Assembly (NCBI RefSeq): GCF_019393635.1 | Contig: NC_057865.1 | Coordinates: forward strand, 296,995,385-297,059,384 | Length of the DNA stretch: 64,000 bases | DNA from: Dromiciops gliroides | Taxonomy: Eukaryota > Chordata > Mammalia > Microbiotheria > Microbiotheriidae | Direction: 5' to 3' | Shown: piece by piece, positions 21,366 through 31,634 of the stretch | Layout: each line of letters opens with the position of its first letter | How positions within the stretch are numbered: the stretch's first letter is position 1 | Translations under genes and position numbers: made by a program | The notes under the pieces: generated by a model | What the model was told of the DNA's origin: nothing | What the model saw: only the letters and a program-made list of their open reading frames with translations | The model's database searches: none

Positions 21366-21730
21366 CTCTTCTCTTTTCTCTCCCTTCCCTTCTCTACAAT
21401 CCTATTGCTCCACATTTAGGCCTCCTACTACACCCAGGAGCATCCAGTGTTCTGGCCTTGAAGGTCAGGGGAGGTGGAGGGAGCATGGTTTGGCTGATTA
21501 TTCTGGGCACCTTTAGGAAACCAAAGGAGGGGAGGATTTCATCTGTGTACCCCAGTGCTAAGGACAGAGCATGCACATGGCAGGTGCTTGGTAAATGCTC
21601 TTTTTAAAAAACAATCATCGAATTGCAAGCTTTTTCCTGCTTCGCTTTCCCTTGTGAAGCCCAAAGTAGTGTGACCCTCCCCCACGTTGGTCACCATCCA
21701 ATCAGAAAAAAGTCTCTTTGACAACCCTAT
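21366..21730. other. Unique sequence with an L2 3'-end scrap
   Basis: 'cacatggcaggtgcttggta' at about 21,574-21,593 marks an L2-type end. Otherwise unrecognised. Confidence 0.4.
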
Positions 21731-21747
21731 TTCCCCAACACTTTCTT

Positions 21748-21904
21748 TTTTTTTTTAATTTTTTTTTTTTTAGTGAGGCATTTGGGTTTAAAGTGACTTG
21801 CCCAGGGTCACATAGCTAGTGTCAAGTGTCTGAGGCTGGATTTGAACTCAGGTACTCCTGATTCTAGGGCCGGTGCTCTATCCACTGCGCCACCTAGCTG
21901 CCCC
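21748..21904 (-). mobile_element. CORE-SINE
   Basis: Antisense copy with a 17-bp TSD ttccccaacactttctt / ttccccatcactttctt (one mismatch) at 21,731-21,747 and 21,905-21,921. It keeps GCGCCACCTAG (21,887-21,897), the reverse of the CTCF-core-like head string. Confidence 0.96.
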
Positions 21905-21934
21905 TTCCCCATCACTTTCTTAGAGGTCACTGGG

Positions 21935-22215
21935 CTGAATCACAGCATGGCACAATCCCAGAGTTGGGAGGGACCTCAGGAGGCATTGAGCCCAACCCAC
22001 ACCCAAGCAGGAATCCTCTCTTCCATGTCCCTGAGAAAGTCACCCAGTCTCCAGGGATGCGGAGCTCCCCGCACTGTGGGTCAGTTCGAATTGTTAGGAA
22101 GTTTTTCCTTGTCTCAAGCCAGGATCTTCCTGTTCTCCAGGGCTGAGCAGAACAAGGTTAATCCCTTCTCCACAGGACAGCCCTTTAAATAGTAGAAGAG
22201 AGTTCCCATTGTAGG
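21935..22215 (-). mobile_element. L3/CR1 LINE 3' end, antisense
   Basis: 'cccagagttgggagggacct', 'ttgttaggaagtttttcct' and 'gacagccctttaaatagta' are CR1-class antisense landmarks. Confidence 0.75.
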
Positions 22216-22224
22216 CAGGTGCTG

Positions 22225-22245
22225 CCCCCCCCCCCCCCGCCCCCC
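22225..22245. repeat. Poly-C tract
   Basis: A run of 14 C, then GCCCCCC. Such tracts are prone to sequencing error. Confidence 0.9.
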
Positions 22246-22249
22246 ACTT

Positions 22250-22400
22250 GTAATTCAATCAATCCTTAATTTAGGTTTGAAAAACCCATGGCTATGCATT
22301 AAGCACCTACTGTGTGCAAGGCCCCGTGCTCATGGCATCATGGGGAAATGTGGACCAAGAGAAAGGTAAAGACCATGCCCCTTTCAGCCCCCAAACAGCC
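22250..22400 (-). mobile_element. L2 LINE 3' end, antisense
   Basis: 'gcattaagcacctactgtgt' and 'caaggccccgtgctcatgg' follow the antisense L2 end. Confidence 0.6.
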
Positions 22401-22615
22401 ACCCCCTTCCCAAGAGCCTGTGGTTTGGCTCTGAAGCCAGGGCATAAACACCGGAAACATTAAATAACAGCCAGAGATTGGAAAAACAAGGAAAGCTTCT
22501 TCATTGAGTCTCTCATTTCTCCAGCTTGGCCTGTGGCCAGAGGCTTCCTCAGGGTGATGCATTTGGCACCCCCTCTTATCCCAGCCCTGCCTTCCCCAGC
22601 AATATCATGGAGGCT

Positions 22616-22618
<3 letters not shown>

Positions 22619-22654
<36 letters not shown>
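22619..22654. repeat. (CA)n microsatellite
   Basis: Uninterrupted dinucleotide array of about 17 units. Confidence 0.97.
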
Positions 22655-22655
<1 letters not shown>

Positions 22656-22721
22656 AGAGCTGACTTTAGATGGTTGTATAGGAATTTCTTCACTGCCTTA
22701 TGCTCATAACAATGCCTCTCA

Positions 22722-22872
22722 GCTCCAGTCTGAGCTCTGACCCATGTCCTACAATGATCCCTAACCTTGACCATAATCAGAGCCTTGACCCCTGCCCGTA
22801 GACTAGTCCTTAACTCTGGCCACAGCTTGGCCCCTAACCTTGCTTGCAGACTCAGCCCTGTCCCTTGGCCCA
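22722..22872 (+). repeat. Decayed minisatellite, unit about 24 bp
   Basis: Successive units 'ccctaaccttgaccataatc', 'agccttgacccctgcccgta', 'tccttaactctggccacagc' and 'ccctaaccttgcttgcagac' share a CCYTAACYYTGNCC theme. It is not a telomere array. Confidence 0.55.
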
Positions 22873-23029
22873 GATGCATTATAAATAGGTACCAAGGAGA
22901 CAAGATGAGGAAACATGGGTGACTGTGAACTCAGCATCACCCCTAGAATATGCAACTTCATTGTAGAACTTCCAGTTAGATATGGAGTCTTTTCTGGGCC
23001 CTTCATTACTAAGGCAAGAGAAGCAATAT

Positions 23030-23130
23030 GGGGATATGCTTGGAAAGAGCCCTGGCTTTGGGATTAGAGGTGTTGGGTATGAATCCAAGTGCTATTATTT
23101 ACTTCCTAGACATCCGTGGTAAAGGTCACT
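23030..23130 (+). mobile_element. MIR-type fragment
   Basis: 'gagccctggctttgggatt' then 'gggtatgaatccaagtgct' in sense order. Confidence 0.5.
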
Positions 23131-23241
23131 TTCCCTTACATAGTTAAGAACTATTCATTGTTCATGGTTGGACCATGCTAATATAATAAAACATGATAAT
23201 ACTGCCTGAATTAAGTTATAGACTTGTTATACCTATATCGT

Positions 23242-23300
23242 TATTTGCCCTTCATTTTCAAAGAGGACCAATAACATGGAGGTATGTCATGCCAATCAAA
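23242..23300 (-). mobile_element. RTE-tail SINE fragment
   Basis: 'cccttcattttcaaagagg' and 'accaataacatggaggt' match the antisense 3' end of the element at 38,748-39,559. Confidence 0.45.
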
Positions 23301-23329
23301 CTACCAAGGGACTGGTTACTTTAGAGAAC

Positions 23330-23812
23330 CAAGCAAAATAATGATGAAGCTCATCTGGAGAAATAAAAGATCAAGAACCTCAAAGGAAATAATTTTTAAA
23401 ATAGAAAAAAATAATACCCAGCATTATAATATCTCAAATAAGCCATAAAATCATCACTTTCAAAACCATTTGCCAGTGGTTAAAATGATGTATGGCAATG
23501 CCTGAGTATACAATATCACACCCAGAAAAAATCAGATGGAGTAGCCTAATATTAGGTCAATTTAAGAACACTGACAGCCAAAGTAAGGACTCTTTTTGCT
23601 TGAAATCACCATAAAAACTGTAATAAATTTGAGCAAGATCTTATACAATATATCATGAGAAGCTACAGATGGACATACAACCTAGACATTAATGGTCATG
23701 GCCTAAGAAATAGAGAATAGGAGCCTTGTTCTACTGAATATTCTTAACTAAATGAGGAACATAGTGATCATAGAAAATTGATCATTTTGATTACATAAGA
23801 TGGAAAAATATC
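23330..23812 (+). mobile_element. LINE-1 ORF2 fragment (left part)
   Basis: 'ggtcatggcctaagaaatag', 'gatcattttgattacataag' follow LINE-1 ORF2 in sense. The element appears to resume at 24,801 after two insertions. Confidence 0.65.
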
Positions 23813-23815
23813 AGT

Positions 23816-24600
23816 GAATAAACATGTGTTAAGCTCCCACTATGTGCCAGGCACTGTGCTAAGTACTGAGGATACAAAGAAAGGCAAAAACAGTCCTTGC
23901 TCTCAAGAAGCTCCCATTCCCATGGTGGAAACAACATATAGGTAACTATGTATAAACAAGCTATAGACAGGATAAATTGGAGGTAATCAACAGAAAGAAG
24001 GTGCTAGAATTAAGGGGGTGGAGGGGTTGGGAAAAGATTTGCCTAGGGTTGGGATTTTATCTGGAACTTAAAGAAAACCAGATAGCAGTAAAGAGATAGG
24101 GTATTCTAGGCATGGGGAATAGTCATGGAGATGCCCAGAGTTGGAGAATGAGTGTCTTGTTCAAAGAGGCTGGTGTCATTGGATCATAAAGCATGTGGAA
24201 GGGTATAAAGTCTAAGACTGGAAAAGTGAGGGTGGCAGGTAATGGAGAACAAACAGAGGCTTGTATATTTGATCCTGGAAGTGATCAGAAGCCACTGTGG
24301 TTTTACCAGGTGGGGAGGGGGGGGCAGTGACATAGCTGAACTTGTATATTAGGGAGATCACTTTGTGGATGAATGAAGGATGGCCTATACTGGGGAGAGA
24401 CTCCAGGCAGACCCCACCCCAGCAATAATCCAGGCATGAGATGATAAGGGTCTACACCAGGGAGGTGGTAATATCAGAGGAGGGTGATTCAAGGGATGTT
24501 GCAAAGGTAAAAACCCACATGCTTTGGCAACAGTACCCTCAGTAGTAATAGGGAAGCTAAGAAGAGAAGATCTGAAGTGAAAAATGAGTTCTAGTTTAAG
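23816..24600 (-). mobile_element. L2 LINE, antisense, lying between two LINE-1 pieces
   Basis: A long antisense L2 3' half: 'cactatgtgccaggcactgt', 'agtccttgctctcaagaagc', 'ggataaattggaggtaatc', 'tatatttgatcctggaagtg', 'atccaggcatgagatgataa' and 'agggatgttgcaaaggtaa'. Confidence 0.85.
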
Positions 24601-24612
24601 GAGTCAATGGGC

Positions 24613-24788
24613 GGGGGCGGGGGGGGGGGCAGGGTGAGCTAGGTGTCACAGTTGATAGAGCATCAGCTCTGGAGTCAGGACGACCTGAGTTCAAATCCAG
24701 CCTCACATACTTGACACTTACTAGCTGTGTGATCCTGGGTAAGTCACTTAACCCCAATCACCTCACCCAAAAACCAAAGGAAAAAAAA
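24613..24788 (+). mobile_element. CORE-SINE
   Basis: Sense copy with a G-rich 5' stretch before the head. An imperfect duplication, agtcaatgggc (24,602-24,612) and agtctatagggc (24,789-24,800), is the likely TSD. Confidence 0.9.
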
Positions 24789-24800
24789 AGTCTATAGGGC

Positions 24801-25640
24801 ATCTGGTTCAAGAGTGTTAACATGTAAAAAGTCTTTGAGGCAAATATCTCTGATAAAGTTCTGATATCCTATATGTATAGGAAATTGATACAAATATTTA
24901 AGAAAAAGAACCAAACCAATAGAGAAATGGCAGAATATTAAGTTAATTTCTAAAAAAAAAAATGCAAGCTATCAACACATCCTCACAAAAGGATTCTCTA
25001 AATCACTAATAGAGAAATAAAAAATTTTACAACTCTGAGGTTCGACCCCCACACCCAACAGATTGGAAGACCTATCAATCAATTAACAAACATGTATGAA
25101 GCAACCAGTATGCTGGACACTGGGATAGATAGGGGAGATACCAGTTAAAAAATAAACAATCCTTTCCAGCAATGAACTTGACAAGAGGAAAATGCAAAAA
25201 TGTTGGAAGTGAGGCAGCAGTCTTGCTGCTGTAACACCAATCAGGTCACACCTTGGTCTATCCTTTGCTCTGGGGAGAGCAAGCAACACTAGGTATATAT
25301 ATATCCCTTGGAGATCAAACACAGAGGGGAAGATCCCATGTACACAAAACTCTTCGGGGGTGCCAAAAACTGGCAAAAAATGGATGCCCAGCATTTGATG
25401 AATGCCTGCCAAAGTGTGGTACGTGAAGGTGACAGAATGTGGTGTGAGAAATGGATAAGATGAGCACAGAGAACCTTGGAATGACTTGCCTGTGAGCTGA
25501 TGCAGTGAAGGGATCAGAACCAGGACAATTTATAGAGATGCTGTGTAGTCCGTTGCCACGGCAATGTTGAGTCTCCAAGCCTGATGTTTGACATATTTGG
25601 GATGATGCTTACTCAAGTCAATGAAGATTTCACTTTCTCC
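24801..25640 (+). mobile_element. LINE-1 ORF2 fragment (right part)
   Basis: 'aatatctctgataaagttct', 'aaatgcaagctatcaacaca', 'acaactctgaggttcgac', 'atttgatgaatgcctgcc' and 'gatcagaaccaggacaat' continue LINE-1 in sense. At about 25,074-25,180 an L2-like antisense end ('caatcaattaacaaacatgt') interrupts it. Confidence 0.75.
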
Positions 25641-25659
25641 ATGCTTAGCCTGAGGCTAG

Positions 25660-25878
25660 GAAGATGAAAGTCCCCATCACCATTCCTGTCCCCAAGGAGC
25701 TAATTGTCCACTAGGGACAGCTGTGACTCTACAGAGAAATGTTCTATAAGGGAAGATGAGATTGTAGTGGAGGCAAAGAGACTCAGACAAATAACTATGA
25801 TCATTTGAGGGACCCTTTTCAGATGGGGCGAGGGGAGAGGAGTCAGGGAAGGCTTCACTGCGGTGAGCCTTAAAGGAA
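25660..25878 (-). mobile_element. L2 LINE fragment, antisense
   Basis: 'tgtccccaaggagctaattg' and 'agtcagggaaggcttcact' are antisense L2 landmarks. Confidence 0.6.
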
Positions 25879-25887
25879 TAGAATCAT

Positions 25888-26050
25888 CTTCTTTTTCTTT
25901 CTTTTCTTTTTTTGGTGAGGCAATTGGGGTTAAGTGACTTGCCCAGGGTCACACAGCTAAGTAAGTGTTAAGTGTCTGGGGCCGGATTTGAACTCAGGTC
26001 CTCCTGACTCCAGGGTCAGTGCTCTATCCACTGCGTCACCTAGCCGCCCC
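25888..26050 (-). mobile_element. CORE-SINE
   Basis: Full-length antisense copy with TSD tagaatcat at 25,879-25,887 and 26,051-26,059. Confidence 0.95.
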
Positions 26051-26059
26051 TAGAATCAT

Positions 26060-26990
26060 TTTCACAAATAGAAGACATACCAGCACATACAAGGCAGAAA
26101 GTGGAAAATCAGAGTCCCCGCATTCAAGGAGCGTGTACTCTACTAGGGAGAATCTGGCGGTCTAGTAAGGGTAGTGCAGAATCCCAGGTTGTCTTAGCTG
26201 AGGGCCCTCTGCGGTCACCTGACTTCAAATGGATCTGGGTTCTGGCCAAGAATCCTCTCTGGAGCAGCCCTGACAAGTGGGAGCCCTCCCATGATGGGAA
26301 ACTGTCCTTTTACTCCCGTGATTGTCATCTCCTCTTTGTATGAGTAAGAGCGGCCCTTGGAGAGCCTAGTGAGGTGGGGGGATCATTGAGCTAAGGCCCG
26401 AGTTGGGGCAGGGGACCTGCAGAGGGGGCTCCTGTGAGCCGCTGGCCCAGGTATGCTGGGGGAGGTGGGGTTCTGAGCTGGCTTTCTGCAGGTTAGTCTA
26501 ACTTTCTGTCAGGGGCTTCTGTATGAGAGTAAATAGAGCTGCCCATAAGCAGACAGAGGATGATAGACACACAATTTCACACAAAGGAAAAAAAAAATGG
26601 ACTCAGAGGCATATGTGAACACACACACACACATACACACACACAACAGCCTGATTTCTGAGACCCTCTTGCCTCTCCAATCCAAACAGCACTGGGCTCC
26701 ACCAGGTTGCCCCACCCGTCCCAGCCTCCATCCCAGCCAGTCTGAAAAGGCTCTCTCTCTCTCACTCCTGGCAGAGCTGCCCCCAACAAGCTCTGGGCCT
26801 CTGGCCCTTGCCCAGGCTGCTGGCTCTAGGAACAGAGGTGGGGGTGGGGATAGAGAATGCCACCCAGTGGGGGTTTAGGATATTCTGAGAGCCTTTCCTG
26901 AGGTGGAGGTGTTTGGGCATCCCTGTCCCAGTGCCTTCCTTGGTATCCCCCTGCCCCACCCTCAATCCTCTCCCTCAACTTTGCCCTAAG
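26060..26990. other. Unique GC-rich sequence with (CA)n
   Basis: A CA microsatellite lies at 26,619-26,645. Otherwise no repeat or gene is recognised. Confidence 0.4.
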
Positions 26991-26994
26991 GCTG

Positions 26995-27365
26995 CCAGAC
27001 TCAAGAGTTACAGAGTGGGATTCGTGAGCAGGAATCCTCTCATGACACTTCCGGCAAGTGATCCTTCAGCTTCCCCTTGAATACTTCCATCGACGAGAAG
27101 CTCAGTATGTGTCACAGAAGTCCTGTCCACTGGGGACAGCTCTAATTTTAAGGAAGCTTTTCCCAACTCTGGGACCAAATTGGTGTCTTTCCCATCTCCT
27201 CTGGCTTCAGTTTGGCCAGTGGACCAAGATGAAAAAGTCTAATCTTTCCTACAAAAGCTCTTCCAATGGAAAACCCCAGTTGCACCCCTGAGCCACCTCT
27301 TCTCCAGGCTAAACAGCCCTCATCTTGAGACTCTTTCCCAATCCTGCTTGCCAAGGTCCTTCCAA
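26995..27365 (-). mobile_element. L3/CR1 LINE, antisense
   Basis: 'cttgaatacttccatcgacg', 'ctgtccactggggacagctc', 'aaggaagcttttcccaact' and 'cttctccaggctaaacagcc' are antisense CR1-class RT-end landmarks. Confidence 0.8.
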
Positions 27366-27499
27366 AAGTGTGTCCCTCCTAACAAAGTACGAGAGCCCAG
27401 TTGGGTCTGGGAGGGAGGGATAGTTACCTTGGCTAATTCTTAGTACTACCTGGGACAGTTGAGAAAGGAGAAAGAGGCTGGACCTTTCATTTTGCTGGT

Positions 27500-27660
27500 G
27501 TGAACTCTCCCTGCCGAGGCAGACTCACACCTTCTCTGCATCCCAGAGAATTGCCCAGAGCACGAGGTTGTGGGATTGGCCTAAGGTCATAGCCATTAGG
27601 GGTCAGGATTTGCACTCACATCTCCTTAGCTTCAAAGCAAATTCTCTATGCAGGTAAACA
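27500..27660 (-). mobile_element. MIR-type fragment
   Basis: 'cctaaggtcatagccattag' then 'gtcaggatttgcactcaca' in antisense MIR order. Confidence 0.5.
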
Positions 27661-27721
27661 TTTTTGTGCTTACTTAGCAGATGCAGGCTTTGGGTGGGAG
27701 TTCTCTATGCTAATATCAGAG

Positions 27722-28000
27722 ACTTAGGGTAGTTCATCCCTCATTTTCTGAGAGGACCAGTGACATCACAGGCCATGACTTGTGTGTGCATTGGATTTAA
27801 GTGAGGTAGTGCTGCATTCATCAGCCTCGCTCTCTCTTCCAGGGTCATTAGACTCCAGCAGGACAAAAGTCAGGACGACTGGCCATAACCCAGGATGCAG
27901 TGGGCAACCTTGGCATCTCTGACGTCTAAGCACCTGCTACCTTCATGGCCATTGGAACAGTGTTTTCATCTGCCCATTCTGCCTGGGGGAAGTCTGCACA
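27722..28000 (-). mobile_element. RTE-tail SINE, antisense
   Basis: 'gttcatccctcattttctga', 'ggatttaagtgaggtagtgc', 'catcagcctcgctctctctt' and 'gtcaggacgactggccata' match in reverse the element at 38,748-39,559. Similarity fades after about 27,930. Confidence 0.65.
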
Positions 28001-28500
28001 TGCTGGTGGGGGGACACCCCCTAACTGTCAGTCCAGTTACCCTCAATCGGGTTTAGCCCAGATGCCCAAATGATTTTACCCAGGTACGGCCACTGCTCTT
28101 GCCACAGCTGACTGTTGGGTAAATCAGGTGGACACCAAAGGTGGATGAGCAGCCCCCACCCTAGAGGTGCCCATACTCCTGGACACCCCATGTATACCAT
28201 CTGATGCTAGACCTAACAAGACAGGGAGGCCTTATGGGCAGGGACAGAGGGACTGGCCCTCTGTGCCCCTCACAGGCTTCTAGAGCCCTCTGCATATAGC
28301 AGGCACTTAATTCATGTAGGTTCAATGGAATCAAATGAAATCCTAGAGCAGATTCACATCCCACAATTCAGTTCACCACATACTTAGTGAGCAGATACAC
28401 AGGGAACAGAAGGACCAAAAATGGTTTAGCCCCTGCCCTTAGGGGTCTAGGGGCTGTCCGAGTGAATGGAAGTAGAGCTGGGAACAGGCCTGGGCCTCCT
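28001..28500. other. Unique sequence with an L2/MIR end
   Basis: A 3'-end scrap at about 28,285-28,330 ('catatagcaggcacttaatt'). Otherwise unrecognised. Confidence 0.4.
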
Positions 28501-28504
28501 CCCA

Positions 28505-28680
28505 GGAAGCTGGTGGTGCAGGACAGAGTAAGACCTGGAGTCAGTCAGGAAGACCCGAGTTCTAATCCGGCCTCTGATAGGAACTAGGGTGTTACCTGGG
28601 CAAGTCACTTACCCGTTGCCTTCCTTGGTTTCCTCTATGGTAAAATGGGGATAGTAAGAGCACCTAGCTTAAAGGGTTAT
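28505..28680 (+). mobile_element. MIR/CORE-SINE relic
   Basis: 'aagacccgagttctaatccg' and 'gggcaagtcacttacccg' then 'tggtttcctctatggtaaa' in sense order. It is older than the TSD-flanked copies. Confidence 0.65.
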
Positions 28681-29249
28681 TCTCCCCCCCTCCTTCCCTT
28701 CCCCTCTCCCATCACTTTTTCCTCCAACAGCCGCCTTCTCTCAGGAGGCCCTTACCTGCTGCTACTTGGATGTCCTCCCCTGAATGGGGTCCTCAGCTGA
28801 AGCTGTCAGGGCAGGCCTCCTGGGAGAGGGGGTGAGATGGGCTTGGCAGGGCAGGGAGGACAGAGGAGGAAGACGGAACAACTAGCGCATTGATGGATTG
28901 AGAAGTGAGCCTGGGTGACTGTCCTTCCCGGCCATCGGAGGACCGCGGCAAGAGCCACAGCAGACTGCATAGAAGCAGGGGATACATCTGGACAAAAGCC
29001 CTGCTCGGATCCAACAAGATGGATGGGGATTTTGTACTCAGAAGGGATTACTAACCAATCAATCAATCAATACTCTTTTACTGACTGTCCGAAAGAAAGG
29101 CCTAGGCATCAGGCAACATGACCTCCACACTTTTTCAGGAACCTCAGGAGGGTTCCTTTCTTTCCTGGGCAGTCTGGTCTCCCCATTGGTCAAAGAGGAG
29201 ATTGGGTGCCCTGCATGACCTCACAGAGTCAGGCAGTTTATGTTCTGGG
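28681..29249. other. Unique sequence
   Basis: C-rich then mixed unique DNA with a few CpGs near 28,925-28,950. A short 'aatcaatcaatcaatac' run is at about 29,054. No gene is seen. Confidence 0.35.
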
Positions 29250-29345
29250 TTTCTAAGAGAGGACAGCACAATGTAACAGGTAGTGAGCCAGCCTCAGAGT
29301 AGGCGAGAGCTGAGTTCAAATCCTGCTTCACACATTCCCCCTGCT
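29250..29345 (+). mobile_element. MIR-type fragment
   Basis: 'agagctgagttcaaatcctg' preceded by a diverged SINE head. Confidence 0.5.
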
Positions 29346-29635
29346 CAGGATAGGACTATTTGGAGACCTTTCCATGATAGTAGAGGCCTCTCCTCCTCTA
29401 GGCCTGCCCTTGGTCAACAGCTCTGAGACCTCCCTGGTGTGAGAGGAGGGCATGCCTCACTTCCCTCTGTCTGGCTTTTTACAGGGCTGCCCCTTGGTGG
29501 GGGCTGGAGGCTGTTATCACCTTAGCATTCACCTACTAAGTGACAATTTGGGCTGGGGGAGAAGCCCTAAACAGGAGATCAGGGGAACCAGAATGGGTCT
29601 GACCCTTACAAGATAGATCCTTTCAGAGGGCGGCT

Positions 29636-29789
29636 AGGTGTGCCAGTGGATAAAGCCACCAGCCCTGGATTCAGGAGGACATGAGTTCAAATCTAGCTTC
29701 AGACACTTGACCCTTACCAGCTGTGTGACTCTGGGCAAGTCACTTAACCCCCATTGCCCTGCAAAAACCTAAACAACAAAGAAACAAAA
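29636..29789 (+). mobile_element. CORE-SINE
   Basis: Sense copy ending in a CAAA-interrupted tail. The duplication aagatagatcctttca (29,620-29,635) recurs at 29,790-29,806 with one extra C. Confidence 0.95.
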
Positions 29790-29806
29790 AAGATAGATCC
29801 CTTTCA

Positions 29807-30470
29807 TTCTGAAGGTCTCAATTTCTTCTGGAAAACAAGGGCAGCCACCCCATCCCATACCTCTCCCAGGGTTACCATCAGAATGACAAAGGGTTATCAA
29901 GAGTCCTAGATCTCTTCTTCCTCCAAGGCCCTCTCCCCAGGGCTGAGGGCCCTTGCCTCCTGGTATCCCCAAGGTCCAGGAGCTGGGCTCAAGCCCACTG
30001 GACACTGGACAGGTCACCTTCCCCGAGGGTCCCCTTCTAGTGGTCATCCCACACTCCCTGTTCTCAGGTTCCTGCCAGCCCTGGATGCTCTGGGTGGATG
30101 GGAACCAGGGGGCGCTAGCATATGGTGGAGAAGAGGGTGGGGGGGGCACACTGGGAAGGAGGCAAGGAGGGCTGGGGAGCTTGGGGCGGGGCTGGATGGG
30201 GCCTGGCAGGGACCGCTCCCTGCACACTCTGTCCTCACAGTGTGTGGGACACTCATTGTATGACCTTTCAGGTTTTATGTTTTTTTTAATCAAAATAATC
30301 CCTAGTAAATGCCGGGGCCAGAGCCAAATACCCTCCTATGGCAGCAGGGCCTGGCCTGGCCCAGGGCCCAGGCTGATATTATTAGCCAAAGGTAACCCCG
30401 GGGGGCGGGGCCTGCCAGCTCTTCTTAACCCTGTCCATCCCACCCTGGGACACAGAGGAGGGCCTAGGGC
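29807..30470. other. Unique sequence with an AT-rich island
   Basis: GC-rich unique DNA. A contrasting AT-rich patch at about 30,265-30,310 and 'ggctgatattattagccaaa' near 30,371 stand out. Competing frames up to 179 codons are not convincing. Confidence 0.4.
30099..30117 (+). promoter_or_regulatory. Strong CTCF-like binding motif
   Basis: TGGGAACCAGGGGGCGCTA matches the 19-bp vertebrate CTCF consensus TGGCCACCAGGGGGCGCTA at 17 positions, including the whole AGGGGGCGCTA core. It lies in unique sequence. Motif presence is seen; binding is inferred. Confidence 0.6.
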
Positions 30471-31060
30471 CACTGGGAAGTTAGAAAATTAGACCTAGAA
30501 GGGCCTCCCCCGAAACCCTGAGAGGCAGGGGGTGGAGGGTTGCTGTCCGCCTTTTCAGATGAAGAGACAGACTCCAGGAGGATTCTCACTGAGGTCCCCA
30601 CCAGCTCACATTCTGGGCCTATGAGAAGTGGGGGAGATGTCACCAACTTAGCATCTGTAACCTGAGCTCCGCCTTCCCTTGCCCTCCAGGTGGCCTCGGG
30701 AAGGGCTGGCACTTTGACGCTTATCTGCCCTTGACTCGTTTTCTCACCCAGCTGAGAGCAAGGCCCCACAACTGGGCACCAGAGAAGCCCATTGTAGGGT
30801 GGGAAAGAATGCCGAGGTTGGACAGTCAGAAAGTTTAGGGGTCTCTCCAACCCTATTCCCTAGCCCAGGAGGCCACAGGCTCAGAGATTCCTAGGGGGGA
30901 CCTCAGAGCTCTTCTGGGACAATCTCATTTTACTGAGATAAAGGTAAGAGACAGGGAGGCCAAGGTTATCCAAAGTTATCCAAGAAGTTGGATTAAACTC
31001 CTAGTCTGGTCATCGTGGGCCTGGATAAATAGTAGGTGCCCAATAAATGCTTGTGGAAAG
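30471..31060. mobile_element. MIR/L3-type relics
   Basis: Diverged antisense pieces at about 30,480-30,640 ('cttttcagatgaagagacag') and 30,885-31,005 ('caatctcattttactgaga'). A sense end 'gtgcccaataaatgcttgtg' closes the block near 31,055. Confidence 0.45.
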
Positions 31061-31630
31061 TAAAAAATACCCCCAAAACCTAACTTTCCCATATCGGTGT
31101 TGAACTCCTGTGTTCCCGATACTACTGTGACCGCTGAGGGCTCCCTGGGTACCCAGGAGAGGGGCTTGAGTGGGGGATTCCAAGCAAAGACCAGCCTGGG
31201 GAGAAAAGAGGGGATGGTAGTAGAGAAGTGGGATCCTGAGCCTTTTACCAGCCATCACCTACTATGTCCAGAGCCCTGAGTGGGCCCAGTGGGCACTAGG
31301 CCCTGGGCCTGGGAAAGCGGGGCAGGAATACAGAATTTAGACAGAGTCGAGCAGAGATGAGAGACACAGACAGGAATTCAGCCTCTCTCCCCACCAGGGA
31401 CACAGGCAGAAGTCCCCTGGGGATGGCCAGAAAATCCCCATCCCCACCCCAGTGAGCACCTGGATTAGCCAGGCTGGCCTGGGGGTCCCTCCATAGGACC
31501 TGAATTCCAACTTTCCAAGCAGGGAAGAAAATCCAGAATTTGTCCTCTGGAGCAAGGTCCCCTCTATGAGCAGGGCATCAGAGAACTGTGTCACTGAGCA
31601 AACAAGAGTGGAGGTCATTTCTGTGCAAGG
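31061..31630. other. Unique sequence
   Basis: Nothing recognised. Confidence 0.35.
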
Positions 31631-31634
31631 GTTA

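Noticed and set aside
22722-22872. Interstitial telomere repeat
   Set aside because: CCCTAACC-like words occur, but the period is about 24 bp and not six.
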